Shown piece after piece: positions 1-12,622 of a stretch of DNA of 64,000 bases. The position numbers and the translations under genes are program-made. The stretch's first letter is position 1. The number at the start of each line of letters is the position of its first letter. Location of the stretch: the NCBI GenBank assembly GCA_013399115.1, contig VXAA01006074.1:322066-386065 (forward strand), read 5' to 3'. Source of the stretch: Anseranas semipalmata (Eukaryota; Chordata; Aves; Anseriformes; Anseranatidae). The notes under the pieces are model-generated. The model was not told the origin of the DNA. It searched no databases and saw only the letters and a list, made by a program, of their open reading frames with translations.

Positions 1-418
1 CAGCCCTCTCATCATTTTTGTGGCTCTCTCTGGACTCACTCCAATAGGTCCATGTCTTTTTATGCTGGGGGCCCCAGGGCTGAACACAATGCTCCAGGTG
101 GGGTCTCACAAGAGCAGAGTAGAGGGGGAGAATCATCCCCTCAATGCTCTCAATCCACTCATCCCCCAGCCTGTACTGTTGTTTGGCATTGCCCCTACCC
201 AGGTGCAGCACCTTGCACTTGGACTTGTTGAAATTCATGAGCTTCACTTGGGCCCACCTCTTAAGCCTGTCAAGGTACCTCTGGGTGACATCCCTTCCCT
301 CTGAAGTGTCAGCTGTACCAATCAGCTTGGTATCATCTGCAAACTTGCTGAGGGTGAATTCAATTCCACTGTCCATATCACCAATAAAATTATTAAAAAT
401 ATTAAAACTAATGAAACT
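1..418 (-). mobile_element. CR1 retrotransposon fragment, ORF2 RT C-terminal part
   Basis: Read on the minus strand, this stretch encodes the middle to C-terminal part of the CR1 ORF2 reverse transcriptase. The sequence shows [22 protein letters not shown], with the catalytic FADD intact, followed by a block resembling [11 protein letters not shown], then [11 protein letters not shown] and [17 protein letters not shown]. The right-hand (5') limit is near 418, where the sequence turns into AT-rich unique DNA, so the copy is 5'-truncated as CR1 usually is. Its 3' end lies beyond the left edge of the window. The reading frame shifts around 100-150, so no functional enzyme is encoded. The family assignment is firm; the subfamily is not determined. 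Confidence 0.88.
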
Positions 419-3400
419 ATTGAAATAATACATATATAGAAACATTTTTCTATATCACAGTTTTTAGGATGTGGATATTTCTTGACTTTTCTTACCTGTT
501 AATGATATGTATCCTTTGTATGGTTTTGAGTAAAATCACACCATCTCTACTCATACTGAACACCATCATCAACCATCACACTAGCAGGACAACTGTGCCA
601 CAAGATACAGCCCACCTGGAATAAGATGGCAGAGTTAGTGCCTCATTACCTAAAACCTCAACTTTCTTGATATAGAAATGCCCATGAATGTTTTATCATC
701 TCTTTTTCAACCAAAAAATGCCCTTGCAATTTTCAGTTTTATGGGTTGCTGCAGTACTTCTATCTAGCAGAACCCTTTCAGTACACTACAGAGTGGCTTT
801 TGCCATTTTTAAGCTTTGCAGAATGTATTCTGCAGCATCTGCAGCTCCTGGATTTCTGCTCTTTAGCAGGATCTTACTGCACAGCTGAAAATCCTTCTCT
901 CCATGTGAGAGCCAATGAGCCAGTCTTACTCAAATATTTACTATTTATATTTTACATTTTGCATTAATAGCCCATTCTGGTCTTAATGAATGAAGAAATC
1001 AGCAGGTTTTTGGTTTTCATTCTATCCTGAATTTTGAGTATTTTATTTCTAGTTGCAAACAATATCCTGGGGTTGTATCTCAGGACAGAAGCAGGATTCA
1101 GAAACAAATTCAGAGGGATGTAACTGCTTGTTTGACCCTGAAAGCAGAGATTCACTCAGGCCCACTGTTTGATGTACTCTCATGCATTTCCACCAACTGG
1201 ATATATATGTCCTTAACTGTGTGCTTAGGCTACATTTCTACCTTTCACATTGTTCACACAGCAGGGAGTCATTTCAGTTACTACCAGACAAGGTTAATTT
1301 ATATGGAGCCTGTGGATTCAGGCCCTGGAAGTTGGGATCCGTTTTTCTGGCTCTTCACAGACCTTTGCTGTGACCCTTATCAAGGCATTCCTTTGTTAGG
1401 TCTAGCATGCTGTTACTTCCTTCAGTTTTGCCTGCTACCTTCTCAGTTGTAAGCTCTTCTCGGTGTCTGTATGATAAGCTCTCATGGTTTTTCCAAGCTC
1501 TACCTACTATATAGAGCAGCCCCAGGCCCACTGAAAAAACAAGACTTCTCAACAGACAAGGGACCACTTCAACATCAACAGAATAACAAGGTAATGTTCA
1601 GGGTTTTAAAAGGACATTTTATAAACATTTAGACCCCAGTAGTTACTACAGCCTTAATGGCAAACAGTTCCTGGTGTTATACTAATTCAATTCTTTTTGA
1701 CCCTCTGGTTGACTGAAATCAATGAGCAGAAAGAGCAGCAGGGCAGAAGAAGACCTCTCAATCATGCCATTGGGCAGGATTTAGGGCGAAGTGGGTACAT
1801 TGAGATTCAGGCCAAGGGACATCATACCAATGCAGTTTTCAAACCTAACCTGAGCTGCGTTCCCCCACCACAGGCTTTCTCACAGATAGGGACACTCCTG
1901 GTACAGGGTTGGCTGGGAGCTCAAACCTTTGCTACAAAAATACAGGATTCCATAAGGCACTTTCCATGTGCTCAGTGAATTTGTCTGAGAGCCAGAGGAA
2001 ATTCAGCATTCATCAGGGCATCTTGTAACTTATTAGTCTTGGGCCTCCATTCAAATGAGGACATGGAGACGTGGTCCCTGAGGGTCTTGCCCTAGCCCAG
2101 AGCTATGGTCCAGCAGTGCGCAGAGGTGGGGCACTGCTGGTGTTTGCCGGTAACCCAGTTTTATACACCACCTCTTTTTGTACGTTCAGCAGTGAGTGGA
2201 ACACTGCAGCATGCAGGCCATGCAAAGCCCCTCAACTCTGGCAAAGTCCCTCCATTTGGTTTGTTCACCACCATGCGCCCCAACATTGCTTGGGCTCAGC
2301 ATTTCTCATCCAGCTCACCAGCAACTTCCAGAGGAGCTTGGAAACCCCAATTCCAAGCTATGATGCAGGAAGTTCTCACGTGCAACCAAGTTAGTTGGTC
2401 ACTGCCATTATCTTTTTGCACGTGCTAGTGTCCAGAAATGTCATTATCCTCGGATTTTCATGGTATCGTTTTAAGAAGAAACTCGATACCTTCCACAAAA
2501 CAACGATATGTAAGTACTGAGTCACCAGCTCTGCAGTAGTGTGTAAATTTATACCTGGACTGTGAAAGCCGTTTTTAGACTCTTTTTAGTTTGTTGAGAA
2601 TCACTGTGTTTCATGTAACACACCAACAAAATCCCAACAATGTAATAGATGCTTTTCTTGATTTTTTGAAAAGGTGGCAGGAGAGGCTGTCTATTTTACA
2701 AATTCAGCTCAATACTAACACTTCTTTGCTTTAAATACCTCCTAAAGCCAAGAGTGGCTCTAATAGTTGCCATAAAAACTGAAAGCTGGTTAGAGCAATG
2801 AAATATCACATACATTTCAAGTCTAACTTACATAGAGTTACTCAAGACGTATCTGGATGTTTATGTGGCAATTTGTTAGAATCTCACAGTACTACAGGAA
2901 GGCAAACTCTGTGGTGTTCATTTATTGTCTTCCTTTGCTTTATTTCACATTTCCCTGCATATATGCATGTCTTCTTATTTTTAAAAACTTACATGTTTGG
3001 AGGATGGGGTATTTTTAAGCTATTTTGTTTGCTTGCAGCTCGACCAAAAATATTTACAAAGTTGCTAATGATCTCAAACGGAAGAGGAACCCTTGGGTGT
3101 CTTTGAAAACGTTGCCAAGCATCTTTCTGCCTCTCTGGGAGGCATAACATCTTTGAAAATCAGACTCCTTATTCTCTTTAAAACAGGAAAAAAAATAAAT
3201 GTTCTTCAGGCTTTTGCTTTTCTAGCCTGAACCCTGCCCTTTGCTTTTTCTGACGCAATCTGCAGCACCAGCCAGCAGTGGAGGCTCTGGTTTATCTGTG
3301 CCGTCCCCACACAGAGCATGACCAGTGGGTTTAACCACAGCAGCCTCCCAGGTCTGACACCGCAGGAAAAAGCCAAGCAACATCCAAAGTGCATCCCCAA

Positions 3401-3851
3401 CAGCATCAAGGCCATCCCCCAGCTGAAGAGTATGCTGGTCTTTACAGGGAGGCATGCTGATCATAGAGCAAGGGTCTAAATATCCTTCCGTTAGTTGGCA
3501 TGGATGTAAACGTGATGAATGATCACAATGCTAAATCTGCTTGTACCTCAATACCTGATCAGTGAAATGATCCTTTCTCTCCTTGGCTGGTCTATCTACT
3601 CTTTGAGAAGCCAAAATATTCCTCGCCATAGAAAAACTCAGCAACCAACATATAGTAATTCCACACGTGGATATCTTCAATAAGCTATTTGTTTAAATTC
3701 ATCCAACTAATTTAAACAACAAGATGGTCTCTGTGAAAGACTCATACTGAATTCCCTGCCTTTGCTGCCAAAGAAGGTGTTATCTGAAGGGCTGTGTCCT
3801 CCCTCTCACAGCTGGTTTTCCAGAGTGTCTCTAGTGATGTTTAAACCATCT

Positions 3852-3996
3852 TAATTATTGTCTTTGGCAATTGTACAAGGAAAATAATTATTTCAGTATT
3901 TATCGCTATTGCTTAAATGCTGCTGGGGAGAGGCAAGATGTTTTTTCTTAATTATTTGACAATAATTAAAATTAATGCACAATTCCCTATTAATTA
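3852..3996. promoter_or_regulatory. Cluster of TAATTA homeodomain-type sites (candidate enhancer)
   Basis: Five copies of the palindromic hexamer TAATTA occur within 145 bases, at 3852-3857, 3885-3890, 3949-3954, 3963-3968 and 3991-3996, with additional ATTAAT cores between them. TAATTA is the classic core bound by Antennapedia- and paired-class homeodomains. In AT-rich DNA one such hexamer per kilobase or so is expected by chance, so the density is unusual. That the cluster acts as an enhancer is inference only; conservation cannot be judged from this window. Confidence 0.3.
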
Positions 3997-4224
3997 CTTT
4001 TTTGCATGTTTAAAAAAAAAAAAAATCTTGCCTTCTTTATTGTACAGCAGCTGGAAGGGAAAGGGGAACGACAAAAATAAGATGAAAATTGTCTTTTTCC
4101 TGATGGAAAATAGAGTTGGGGAAGAAACAGATCACATCCAGTATTTGTTAGAACAAATTAAACTAAAGAAGCTCTTATTATTAATGGAATCAAGCTGTAA
4201 TTAACAGCAAACACCAATGCCCAC

Positions 4225-4465
4225 AGTGCGTTCAGCAGTGCCCGCTCACGGTTCACTTGAGGGGGTTGTGCTGGTGCACCAGTGGCTTCCAGGCGGGTGG
4301 GTGTCCAGAAAGTCCCTCAGGGCCCTCGTTCCGCCAGCTGTCTACCTGCAGTCCTTGGCCGCACGTAGCAGCCACCGCCTTCCTGGATGTGGTCCGAGCT
4401 CTGCAACGCGATGGGAGCGTGGGCTGGGGGCCTCGTGTGGGCCTGGTGAGTCGGGGTGCCCTGGG
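4225..4465. other. GC-rich, moderately CpG-rich block
   Basis: I counted about 15 CpG dinucleotides here. The central 180 bases (4261-4440) are about 67% G+C with a CpG observed/expected near 0.55 by hand count, in otherwise AT-rich surroundings. An open frame of 125 codons crosses it (4217-4594) but its translation is compositionally driven and matches nothing I recognise. A CTGGTGAGTC donor-like motif lies at about 4443. It could be a weak CpG island, a GC-rich exon or simply a GC spike. Confidence 0.4.
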
Positions 4466-4728
4466 TTTATTTGGTCTGTTTACCAGACAGGATGGGAGGA
4501 GCCAGGAGTGCAGAAAGACTTCCCAGCTGTTAGCACTGTGTGCTGGTCCGGCTGCCAGCCCGTTCCCAGAGCCCCTTTAATGTTGTCGAATTAACATTTT
4601 CCAGTAGAAGACATTTCCTGCTGAATATCTCTACCTACCATGAGGGCTGGACATCATGTGAGCTCCAGTCCTCACCATGTTCATTCACTATCCAGCACCC
4701 CTTCCCTCCTTGTACTAGCTAACAGGCA

Positions 4729-5012
4729 TGTTATCGAATCATAGGACCACAGGGTGGTTTGGGTTGGAAGGCACCTTAGAGATCATCCAGTTCCAACCCC
4801 CCTGCCATGGGCAGGGACACCTCCCACCAGACCAGGTTGCCCAAAGCCCCATCCAGCCTGGCCTTGAACACTTCCAGGGATGGGGCATCCACAGCTTCTC
4901 TGGGCAACCTGTTCCAGTGCCTCAACACCCTCTGAGTAAAGAATTTTGTCCTAACATCTGCTCTAAATCTCCCCTCTTTTAGTTTAAGGCTGTTACCCCT
5001 TGTCCCACCTTC
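4729..5012 (-). mobile_element. CR1 3'-end fragment
   Basis: The left edge carries the remains of the CR1 3' octamer tail (GAATCATAGGACC), followed on the plus strand by GGTTTGGGTTGGAAGG, ATCATCCAGTTCCAACCCC, CCATGGGCAGGGACACC and the conserved block around CTGGGCAACCTGTTCCAGTG. This is the reverse complement of a CR1 3' end, so the element lies on the minus strand. It is truncated at its 5' side near 5012, shortly after the segment ending CCCCTTGTCCCACC. It shares its 3'-end type (CCATGGGCAGGG) with the plus-strand copy at 35307-35463. Confidence 0.92.
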
Positions 5013-6050
5013 CCACTGCTGAACATGTTTTATGGGGCATTGGGAAGCGATGCTTTCAGCAAAGGTAATTACTGTATGTGACAGCACAGAGCTGTAAAAG
5101 CAGGAGCAACATTGCAGCTCTGGCAGGAGACCTCTCAAGAGAGTTGTGTGCACAGTGCCTTGGCGAGGTGTCAAAAAAAATGCTTTAATTCTTCAGAAAC
5201 ACATCATTTGTTGCCTTTGTTTGCCATTGTTGCTTATGCTCCCTTAACCTCAAGAGACATTACCTTCCGGATTTATCAGGGCGGTGATGACTTTTCATGT
5301 TGTACATTATGCACGTTATTTTGGGTGATTTGGAGGGGCTGTTTCCTTGTAACTGAGACATTTCACATCAGTTCAGGCACGCTGCTGGAGGACTGGATGG
5401 TTTTCTGCACATCTTGATGCCATTTGCTGAAAACAGGCAAAAGCACAAGGCAACTTGTCAGGTCACAGCATCTCACTTTCCATCCAAAGACTCAATGGCA
5501 GAACCCAGACCCTGCCCACGACCCTGGAGGGGAGCAAACTGAGATACCAGGCCCTCAGCAATACCTCCAGCCCCTGCTTTTCACTCTGTTATTATCACCG
5601 GAATGATGAAGAGAAAACAAACAAATGACAGACAGGAGCAGGGAAAAGCCATCTTGCCAAGCCATCCTGTTGATGCCTTCCCAGGATCAGAGAGGCTTGG
5701 ACAACTGGAGTTTGCAAGGACTTTTTTTCCACTCTCCCTCAAAACCACATCACAAATTGTTGCAGTTTTTGTTCTTGGTTTATTTGTTTGTTTGTTTCTC
5801 TTTGTCCTTGGGAAATTATTTTGGAGTCTGGAACTGGTGATTTTAATGGCTGCTCTTCATTCAGACTTGGTGGATGAAGCAATTCTGCTCTTTTTCTGAG
5901 GAAGGCAGGAACAAAATATGTTGAGGACTCAATGCATGTGCAAAAGGGGCTGTATTGTTTGAAAGGCTTTGAGCACACATGTGCACATATGTATGCATCC
6001 GTGTGAGCTATTGCAGCTAGGCAGAGCTTAGAAGTACGTTGTAAAGGCAG

Positions 6051-6085
<35 letters not shown>

Positions 6086-7395
6086 AAGGTCAACAAGAGT
6101 GAAATGAATTGTCAGAAAAGGTAAAGCAATATGTGTATGCTGGCTTGAAATAGAGGTTTGAAAAATTGAGCAAGGAAATGACTGGCCTGCAGGCATTCAT
6201 AGCGACTGCGTGCAGCAAGACACACACTCACTCACTTCGTAAATGAAAGGGCAGCACCAAGGACCAAGACTTCTCTACCGAGCTCTTGCCCCAGAGGCAG
6301 GGACGTGGCCCCTTCCCATAAGGGGTGCCCACAACCTCAAGCATGGCCCATGGGAGCCTCTCCTCTCACCCCTTGGGCTAAAAAGGCAAGAGGGTGCCCA
6401 TCGTCAGCATTTCGTAGCCCGCCCTGCCACCCCACGCTGAGAGCAGCCCAGCTCAGCTCCTCCTTCTCTTCTGGTAGTACTCTTTCCTTGCATTTGTTAC
6501 CCTCTTAAACCAGCTGCAATCCAAACACAGAGCTGTTTAATGGGAGCCGTTATTGTAGCCAATTTAAATGCCAAGATAGATCTTGCCTGTGGGTGCTTTT
6601 AAACTAGTTTTATCCTGGCTTATACTTGTTTAATTTGCAGGAGAAACTGCAAATCAAATCATTTTTTTTTTTTTTCTAATGAAGTAGATTTCTCCTACTG
6701 TATCCAATTTAGGATTTTTTTAAATGGTCTGACTTAAATTAGTCTGCTGCCTGTGAGCAGACTACAAGGCACAAGATTCACTAGCAGTGCAGAGCACCAG
6801 CTTTCTCTGTCACAGAATATAAATAATACACTGGTAATGCTATTTTTCACATTCAATATAAACCTGATTAATTTCTAAAGGGTATCTTTAATTTGCTTCC
6901 TGTGTGTCTGTATTTCAGCCCACATGAAAAGAAAAAAAGTAGCTTGTATACAAGGTCAGTCCAAAAACACAATCCCCACTTCTAACTGGAAATCCTATTT
7001 TCACTTTCTCTGTCACAGGCAAATCTTCATCATTTAGTGTCCCAACAATAATGAATGGAAATCTCCTGTTATGAGTCGGTGATTGTGTTGTGTTGTTGTA
7101 TTACTGATACCAGGGCACGTCCTACCAGGAAGCCAGTCTCCGGTCTGTTCGTGAGAAAACCAAAATTAGAACATCTAGTATCTCCTCCTGCTGAAACAGA
7201 TTGGGTTTAACAAAGCAGTACTGACAGCCACAGGGCATCCTCCCACTGTTTGATCAGTACCGTCAAAGAGTGACCTGTGATGGGCAGAAGAGGAGAAGAT
7301 GAAGCAGTGGCTCCCTCCCCGCCTGGCAGCATGCTGCGAGCAGGCAGGATGAGGCAGGGATGGGGCCATGCTCCCCTCCCTGCAGACTGCTGGTA
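5013..7395. other. Gene-free interval
   Basis: Unique-looking DNA with a 34-base poly-A run (6051-6084), a short TTTG repeat near 5776-5796, a modestly GC-rich stretch at about 6240-6450, and a T run at 6662-6675. Short open frames exist but none is recognisable. No exon, RNA gene or dispersed repeat was identified. Confidence 0.6.
6051..6084 (+). repeat. Poly-A tract (34 A)
   Basis: An uninterrupted run of 34 adenines. No AATAAA signal lies in the 30 bases before it and no flanking duplication was seen, so it is called a homopolymer rather than a retroposon tail. Confidence 0.95.
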
Positions 7396-7783
7396 CAGAA
7401 TCCCAGAACAACTGAGGTTGGCAGGGACCTCTGGAGGCCATCTGCTCTAAGCCAGGGACACCCAGAGCAGGCTGCACAGGACCACGTCCAGGCGGCTTTT
7501 GAAGATCTCCAAGGAGACTCCACAGCCTCTCTGGGCAGCCTGTGCCAGGGCTCCGACACCTACACAGTGAAGAAGTGCTGCCTGATGTTCAGAGGGAACC
7601 TCCTGCGCTCCAGTTTGTGCCCATTGCCTCCTGTCCTGTCCCTGGGCACCACTGAAAAGAGCCTGGCTCCATCCTCTTTGCATCCTCCCCTCAAGTATTT
7701 ATGGACATCGGTGAGATCCCCTCCGAGCCTCCTCTTCGGCAGGCTGAACACTCGCAGCTCTCTCAGCCTCTCCTCATAGCCCT
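7396..7783 (-). mobile_element. CR1 fragment with RT C-terminus and 3' UTR
   Basis: The plus strand begins CAGAATCCCAGAAC and continues GGTTGGCAGGGACCTCTGG and CATCTGCTCTAAGCC, which is the reverse complement of a CR1 3' end. The minus strand then encodes the RT C-terminal motifs [44 protein letters not shown] and NIRQHFFTV. The frame is interrupted before the normal stop, so it is a dead copy. It is 5'-truncated near 7783, within the YEERL segment. The 3'-end type (GGACCTCTGGAGGCCATCTGC) is shared with the copies at 9572 and 34407. Confidence 0.93.
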
Positions 7784-9571
7784 GTCTTTCCCCACAGGAA
7801 TGTTTGTTCTGCTTTTTTTTTTTCCCCCTTGGTTGTGTCTCACATGCTTTCATAAACCTGCAGCTAGAACGTATTTTGACATGAATTTAGAGCATTTGGA
7901 GTCTGTTTTGATAGGAATTTAAATGTGTCAAGAGAGATTACTCCTTTTTGCTCTACTTCTTTTAGCAGAAATTCTGCGAATGGAATAATTTGAGGAGTTC
8001 CCCCTTCAGTGGGACATTTGCTGAGACATCGGGCTACAGATTGGAGTCCCCTCAGCATGAGCAGGACAGATTGCAAGGGACCGGCAAGGACAGCAGCTCG
8101 CTGCATGGCCACTGCTTGCTGCTGCGCCCAGCCGCTCGAAGGTCAGTGCTCACAGAGCAGAGCCTCTGCTGTCAACAAATAGCTTTCTCAGATGAGGGAC
8201 CTAATTTGGTGGGAGAACAAGGAGGGTAATGGGATTGGTCACCCCCATTTCCAGCAGCAGAGTGAATTTAGGGGAGCATCAGCAAACACAGAGGTGAAGG
8301 CGTTTGGGTTTGTTCATGCCAGAGACAGAAAATATCACAGGCAACAAACCAAAAGGGAATCAAAAGGCCTTTGTGGATGCTTTTTGCTAATAAAGACTAT
8401 GGTATTAAAGAAATAACTGATCAGTGGATCAACAGCCCAGCATGGCCCCAGCTACCAGCAAACTACTCAGTGTCCTAGGGCCACAGCCACATAAAGCAAA
8501 ATCTGGAAATTGTGGGGAAAAAATATACACCGTGCCTATGGACTTCAGCTCTTGCATAAATTGTTCCCAATATATGAAACACTAAGGCTTTAAAGAAATG
8601 TGACAAAATTTCAAGAGAGGGCTCAGAGAATGTGACGTTTGCAAGGTCTGTGCCTGATAGTCCACACATAAGAGGAAGAAATGAGACACAACAAATGTGA
8701 TGTAGACACTCATATCCCAAGAGATTTGAAAAGTGTTTGTGCTAAGTTGCTTGGAAAATCTCATGAAATTAAATAAGTCAATGGAGAAAAATGTCCTTTT
8801 CTGAAGCATAGAAACAGGGAGAGGGAGCAAGCCTTAAAGCCAAAATTGAAAAGTGGATTAAATATTGGAAAAAAGATAGATTGAAATAACTGAATAGTCA
8901 TTGTCAGACTATACCATGCTTAGTTTAAACAAAAAACAGGTGGATGCTCCACTTAACTTTACCTTACAAACATACCTTTAGAACTCCACTCTCTTGGGAA
9001 GGGAGAAGCACCTACCTGGAGACCGAGAGGTTTGTTTTGCAGTGATTTGGCTCAAGGCTAACCACAGTCAGTGGAAATCCTCCCCGTTTCCAGTGGACTT
9101 TGTGCCACATTGCAGATCCTCACATGGAACAAAGCTAGTGCAAGAGGATCAAAGGTACCAAGGAGCACATGAAATAACTCTGCAAACTGATGTGGAAAAC
9201 TGTGATCAAAGGCAAATTATTTGAGCTGAACCCAAACTTCCAAGCAACCAGCAGGAAAACTGCTGCTGACTTTAATAGTGTCATTCATGACTTATGAGAA
9301 GCAGGTATCTAATGCTTTATTGGGCTGGGATTTTAACCATCAGTGAACAGGTTTTACAAGAATATTTGCTGAAAAAAGGAGAGCAGCCAGGTGAAAAAGG
9401 CATTGTATGGGACCAGCAGTGGGTTAGTATGGCAGAACAACAGAGTTGAGACATAAAGGAAACAGCTAATGGATGGGACTTGTCAAAAAGGTTCCTAAGG
9501 CCACATGGCTTCCTTTTTAGCTTAGTGTTGCCTGTTCATAGCCTATACAAAATATAGGTACAGATAAGAAA
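7784..9571. other. Gene-free interval
   Basis: Unique-looking DNA. A slightly GC-richer part at about 8000-8170 contains an AAG/GTCAGT donor-like site near 8139-8147, but no recognisable coding sequence precedes it. No dispersed repeat or RNA gene was identified. Confidence 0.6.
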
Positions 9572-10395
9572 ATCACAGAACACCAGAATGGCTGGGGCTG
9601 GCAGGGACCTCTGGAGGCCATCTGCTCCAACCCCTGCTCAAGCAGGGACACCCAGAGCAGGCTGCCCAGGACCATGTCCAGGTGGCTTCTGAAGATCTCC
9701 AAGGAGGAGACTCCACAGCCTCTCTGGACAGCCTGTGCCAGTGCTCTGACACCTGCACAGTAAAGAAACGTTTCCTGATGTTCATACAGAACCTCCCATG
9801 TTTCAGTTTGTGCCCATTGCCTCTTGTTCTGGCACTGGGCACCACTGAAAAGAGCCTGGCTCCATCCTCTTTGCATCCTCCCTTCAGGTATTTATAGACA
9901 TTGATAAGATCCCCTCCGAGCCTTCTCTTCTCCAGGCTGAATGCTCCCAGCTGTCTCAGCCTTTCCTCGTAGGAGAGGTGCTCCAGTGCCTTCATCTTTA
10001 GTGGTCCTTTGTGGGACTTGCTCCAGTTTGTTCATGTCTCTCTTGTACTGGGGAGCCCTGAACTGGACACAGCACTCCAGGTGAGGCCTCACCAGGGCTG
10101 AGCAGAGGGGAAGGATCACCTCTCTCGGCCTGCTGGCAACACTCCTCCTAATGCCCTCCAGGATACTATTGGCCTTCCTTGTAGCAAGGACACACTGCTG
10201 GCTCATGTTCCACTTGCTGTGCACCAGGACCCCCCAGTGTCCTTTTTTGCCAAGCTGTTTTACAGCTTGGTGGCCCCCAGCACGTACTGGTGTCTGGGGT
10301 TGTTCCTCTCCCACAGACAGGACTTTGATCTTCCCCTTGTTGAACTTCATGAATATCCTGTCAGCCCATTTCTCCAGCCTGTCAAGATCCCAGAT
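9572..10395 (-). mobile_element. CR1 fragment, 3' UTR plus RT C-terminal third
   Basis: One of the longest CR1 copies here, about 820 bases. The 3' end is at the left (TCACAGAACACCAGAATGG). Reading the minus strand from the right, it encodes LDRLEKWADR, KFNKGK, a short frame-disturbed stretch, then [55 protein letters not shown] and [14 protein letters not shown]. After a frame change come [35 protein letters not shown] and [11 protein letters not shown]. The catalytic FADD segment is upstream of the truncation and absent. Frameshifts near 10250 and 9990 show that it is inactive. Confidence 0.95.
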
Positions 10396-10601
10396 ACACC
10401 AGATATTAGATATTTGGATCCAATACACTAGAGATTTCCATGATAGCTATGAAGACCCTTTAAGCTTGTCAGTGTGGGGCCTATTTCTCCACTGAACAGC
10501 CTTGCCTAAAGAGACATTTGTCCTAGATTTCTCACCACAGATATCCTTTTAGTAGGTCCCTATGAAATTTCACCCCAAATATTTTTCCTTCAGAAATTAG
10601 C

Positions 10602-10636
10602 ATAGTGTAGAGTACCCTGCACTATAGTGTAGAGTA
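10602..10636. repeat. 13-bp direct repeat
   Basis: The 13-mer ATAGTGTAGAGTA occurs twice (10602-10614 and 10624-10636) with a 9-base spacer. This is probably a local slippage duplication. Confidence 0.85.
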
Positions 10637-11594
10637 GCTTAGCTCTGAGGTAACATCAAAGAGGAGCTCCATACCGTCCTTCCCTATGCTCCTTCTGGAG
10701 AAAGTGAGTACTTCCTATGTGCATGGCAGAGGTCTGGTCATAAACAGGACTGAAAGAGCTGTGAAAGCCAAGTGGGTAATAAAATTTTAAATACCCTAGG
10801 CTTCATGAGTATAAAAGAAGACAAGGCAAGCTTTGTGATCTTATTTCCTTGAATATGTTTCATATTTCATTTTTATTTTGTGGGAAGGAGAGATACAGAC
10901 AGACCACATTCATCTTTGTCGGGAGAAGGTCCAGCCCTCACTAACATAACAAGAGAGGGCCAAGCCAGAACAAGCACTTTCCAGTGTAATTACTTTGCCT
11001 CTGCAATTTTGTTTTATCATAGCTGATGTAAGTTAAGACAAGGGAAAGGCACCTGAGAGCGTAACATGAAGGCAGCATGGCATATGAAAGGCTTCAGCTT
11101 TCTCAAAGACAGATCAAGTCTGTAATCTTTATCTGACACTAATTGGGAGCTTTTTCATTATCACAGCCAAATTCTGCCCTTGGCTACCTGCCCATGAATC
11201 TTGCTGACATTTTCCAATGGGAGCTGGAGGCAAATAATCTGAGGGCATGATCTGATAGGGAACTGGTAGAAGGAGATGAAGCAGGGGGCAAAGACCCCCA
11301 CAGGGAATTCATCCCCCTGAACCAGGCATATCTGCCAGCTGAAGGACACCAGCATACCCTTTTTGCCATATCAGGGATGAAGGGAGTGCGAGAAGGTTTG
11401 CTAGTTCTGAGAGATGGGCTTCAGCTTGGACTTAATTTTCATTATTTGCTTGGATTCTGGAGGTGTGCTGGGGAGAGATTGCTCATTTCACAGCAGTTGT
11501 CTGCATTGTGATTTCAGTGGAGTTGAAAAGTGCTTATACTTTTGGATAGCTGCTCTTGTTTTTGGCATCAACTTTCAAATGCCACATAGGAGTT

Positions 11595-11622
11595 ACATAT
11601 ATATATGTATATATATGTATAG
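11595..11622. repeat. (TA)n / ATATATGT microsatellite
   Basis: Alternating AT repeat interrupted by two ATATATGT units, about 28 bases. Confidence 0.9.
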
Positions 11623-12622
11623 AGTGTATCGATCCTGACCAGAGGACCACAGCACATCGTGGAGCTGGTTAACCCTGTCACAGCCCTGCATTGTGCTGCA
11701 GGTGCAGCTGGCTTCAGGGCTGAGCCGTGCTGCCTGCGTGCCCCAGCTGGGGACACTCTTGGCCAGTTGGCTGTAGCAACATGTTCCCCTGGGAACATCC
11801 TTCTGTCTGATGGTGGCAATGGGGAAGAAAATTCTTTTTCTTGTAAGAAAATCTTAGGACCTCAAAGGAGCAACATGGGGCAACCTTTCCAGGTACAGGG
11901 TCTGCACCCTGATTAGAGGTTCATTTGATGCTGCATGGCTTGCAGTTCCCAGCATCTAAAGGGACCTAAGATTATCTACACTATCTTCTATTTCCTTATA
12001 GTGTTAGCTCCAATAAATGACATTTTAAGTGATACTTCACAGGGCTCTAGTGCTTTCTTACTGCGATTGTAATGAATCAGTACCTCCCGGTGTGAGGCAG
12101 GCATTTCCATGGTCAGACATGGTTTGCACAACCTCGTAAGCTGCTGTCTGTTACATCAACACACAGTACAGGAATAGCCCAGCACATGCTGCCTACAGTA
12201 GTGCTAGTGCACTTCTATCAGCCTAAACCATGTTCCCATATTTTAAGCACTGGACTGGGACAATAAAACACCTAGGCAATGCAGTCTCTGTACCCCTGCT
12301 GCAACTATGCATTGCAAACAGAGCTGACATTTGCTGGTGAGCATCCAGCCTCAGGCTGTACATGGTCTTGACATGCATGACAGCTGCTGGCTGGGTGTGC
12401 CACCTGCACTGGAATTAGGGATCTCCAAAATGTGTGTTCTTAAACCCAAGAAAACAAGCTGAACCTCCTCTGTAACCCTGAAGGTAAGAATAGAACAGTG
12501 GTGAAGTTTTAGTTTGCCAATTAGTTTTGCATTTCTGATGGCTGTCATAGCTTTTTATTTCCTTTTGGCCAACAAAAGTGTCAATTCCTGAGCTTCCTAT
12601 AAAAGCTGAAATCAACTACCCC

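Larger units (their letters stand above)
419..4728. other. Gene-free single-copy-looking DNA
   Basis: AT-rich sequence with scattered short open frames on both strands, none resembling a protein family I know. It contains a short A run near 4012-4025, the TAATTA cluster and the GC-rich block listed separately. I see no repeat of recognised family, splice-bounded exon or RNA gene. The open frame at 1697-1978 is the most protein-like but cannot be assigned. Confidence 0.6.

Noticed and set aside
1697..1978. 93-codon open frame with a protein-like composition
   Set aside because: No family recognised, and no acceptor or donor arrangement clearly framing it. Left as part of the unannotated interval.
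4443..4453. CTGGTGAGTC as a real splice donor
   Set aside because: Donor-like words are frequent by chance, and no acceptor-bounded conserved coding segment precedes it.
6051..6084. Poly-A tract as a SINE or retrogene tail
   Set aside because: No AATAAA nearby, no flanking duplication and no recognisable body upstream. The same applies to the A runs at 18236 and 55787.
9682..10495. Plus-strand open frames overlapping the CR1 copy
   Set aside because: They are antisense shadows of the minus-strand reverse transcriptase and its 3' UTR.
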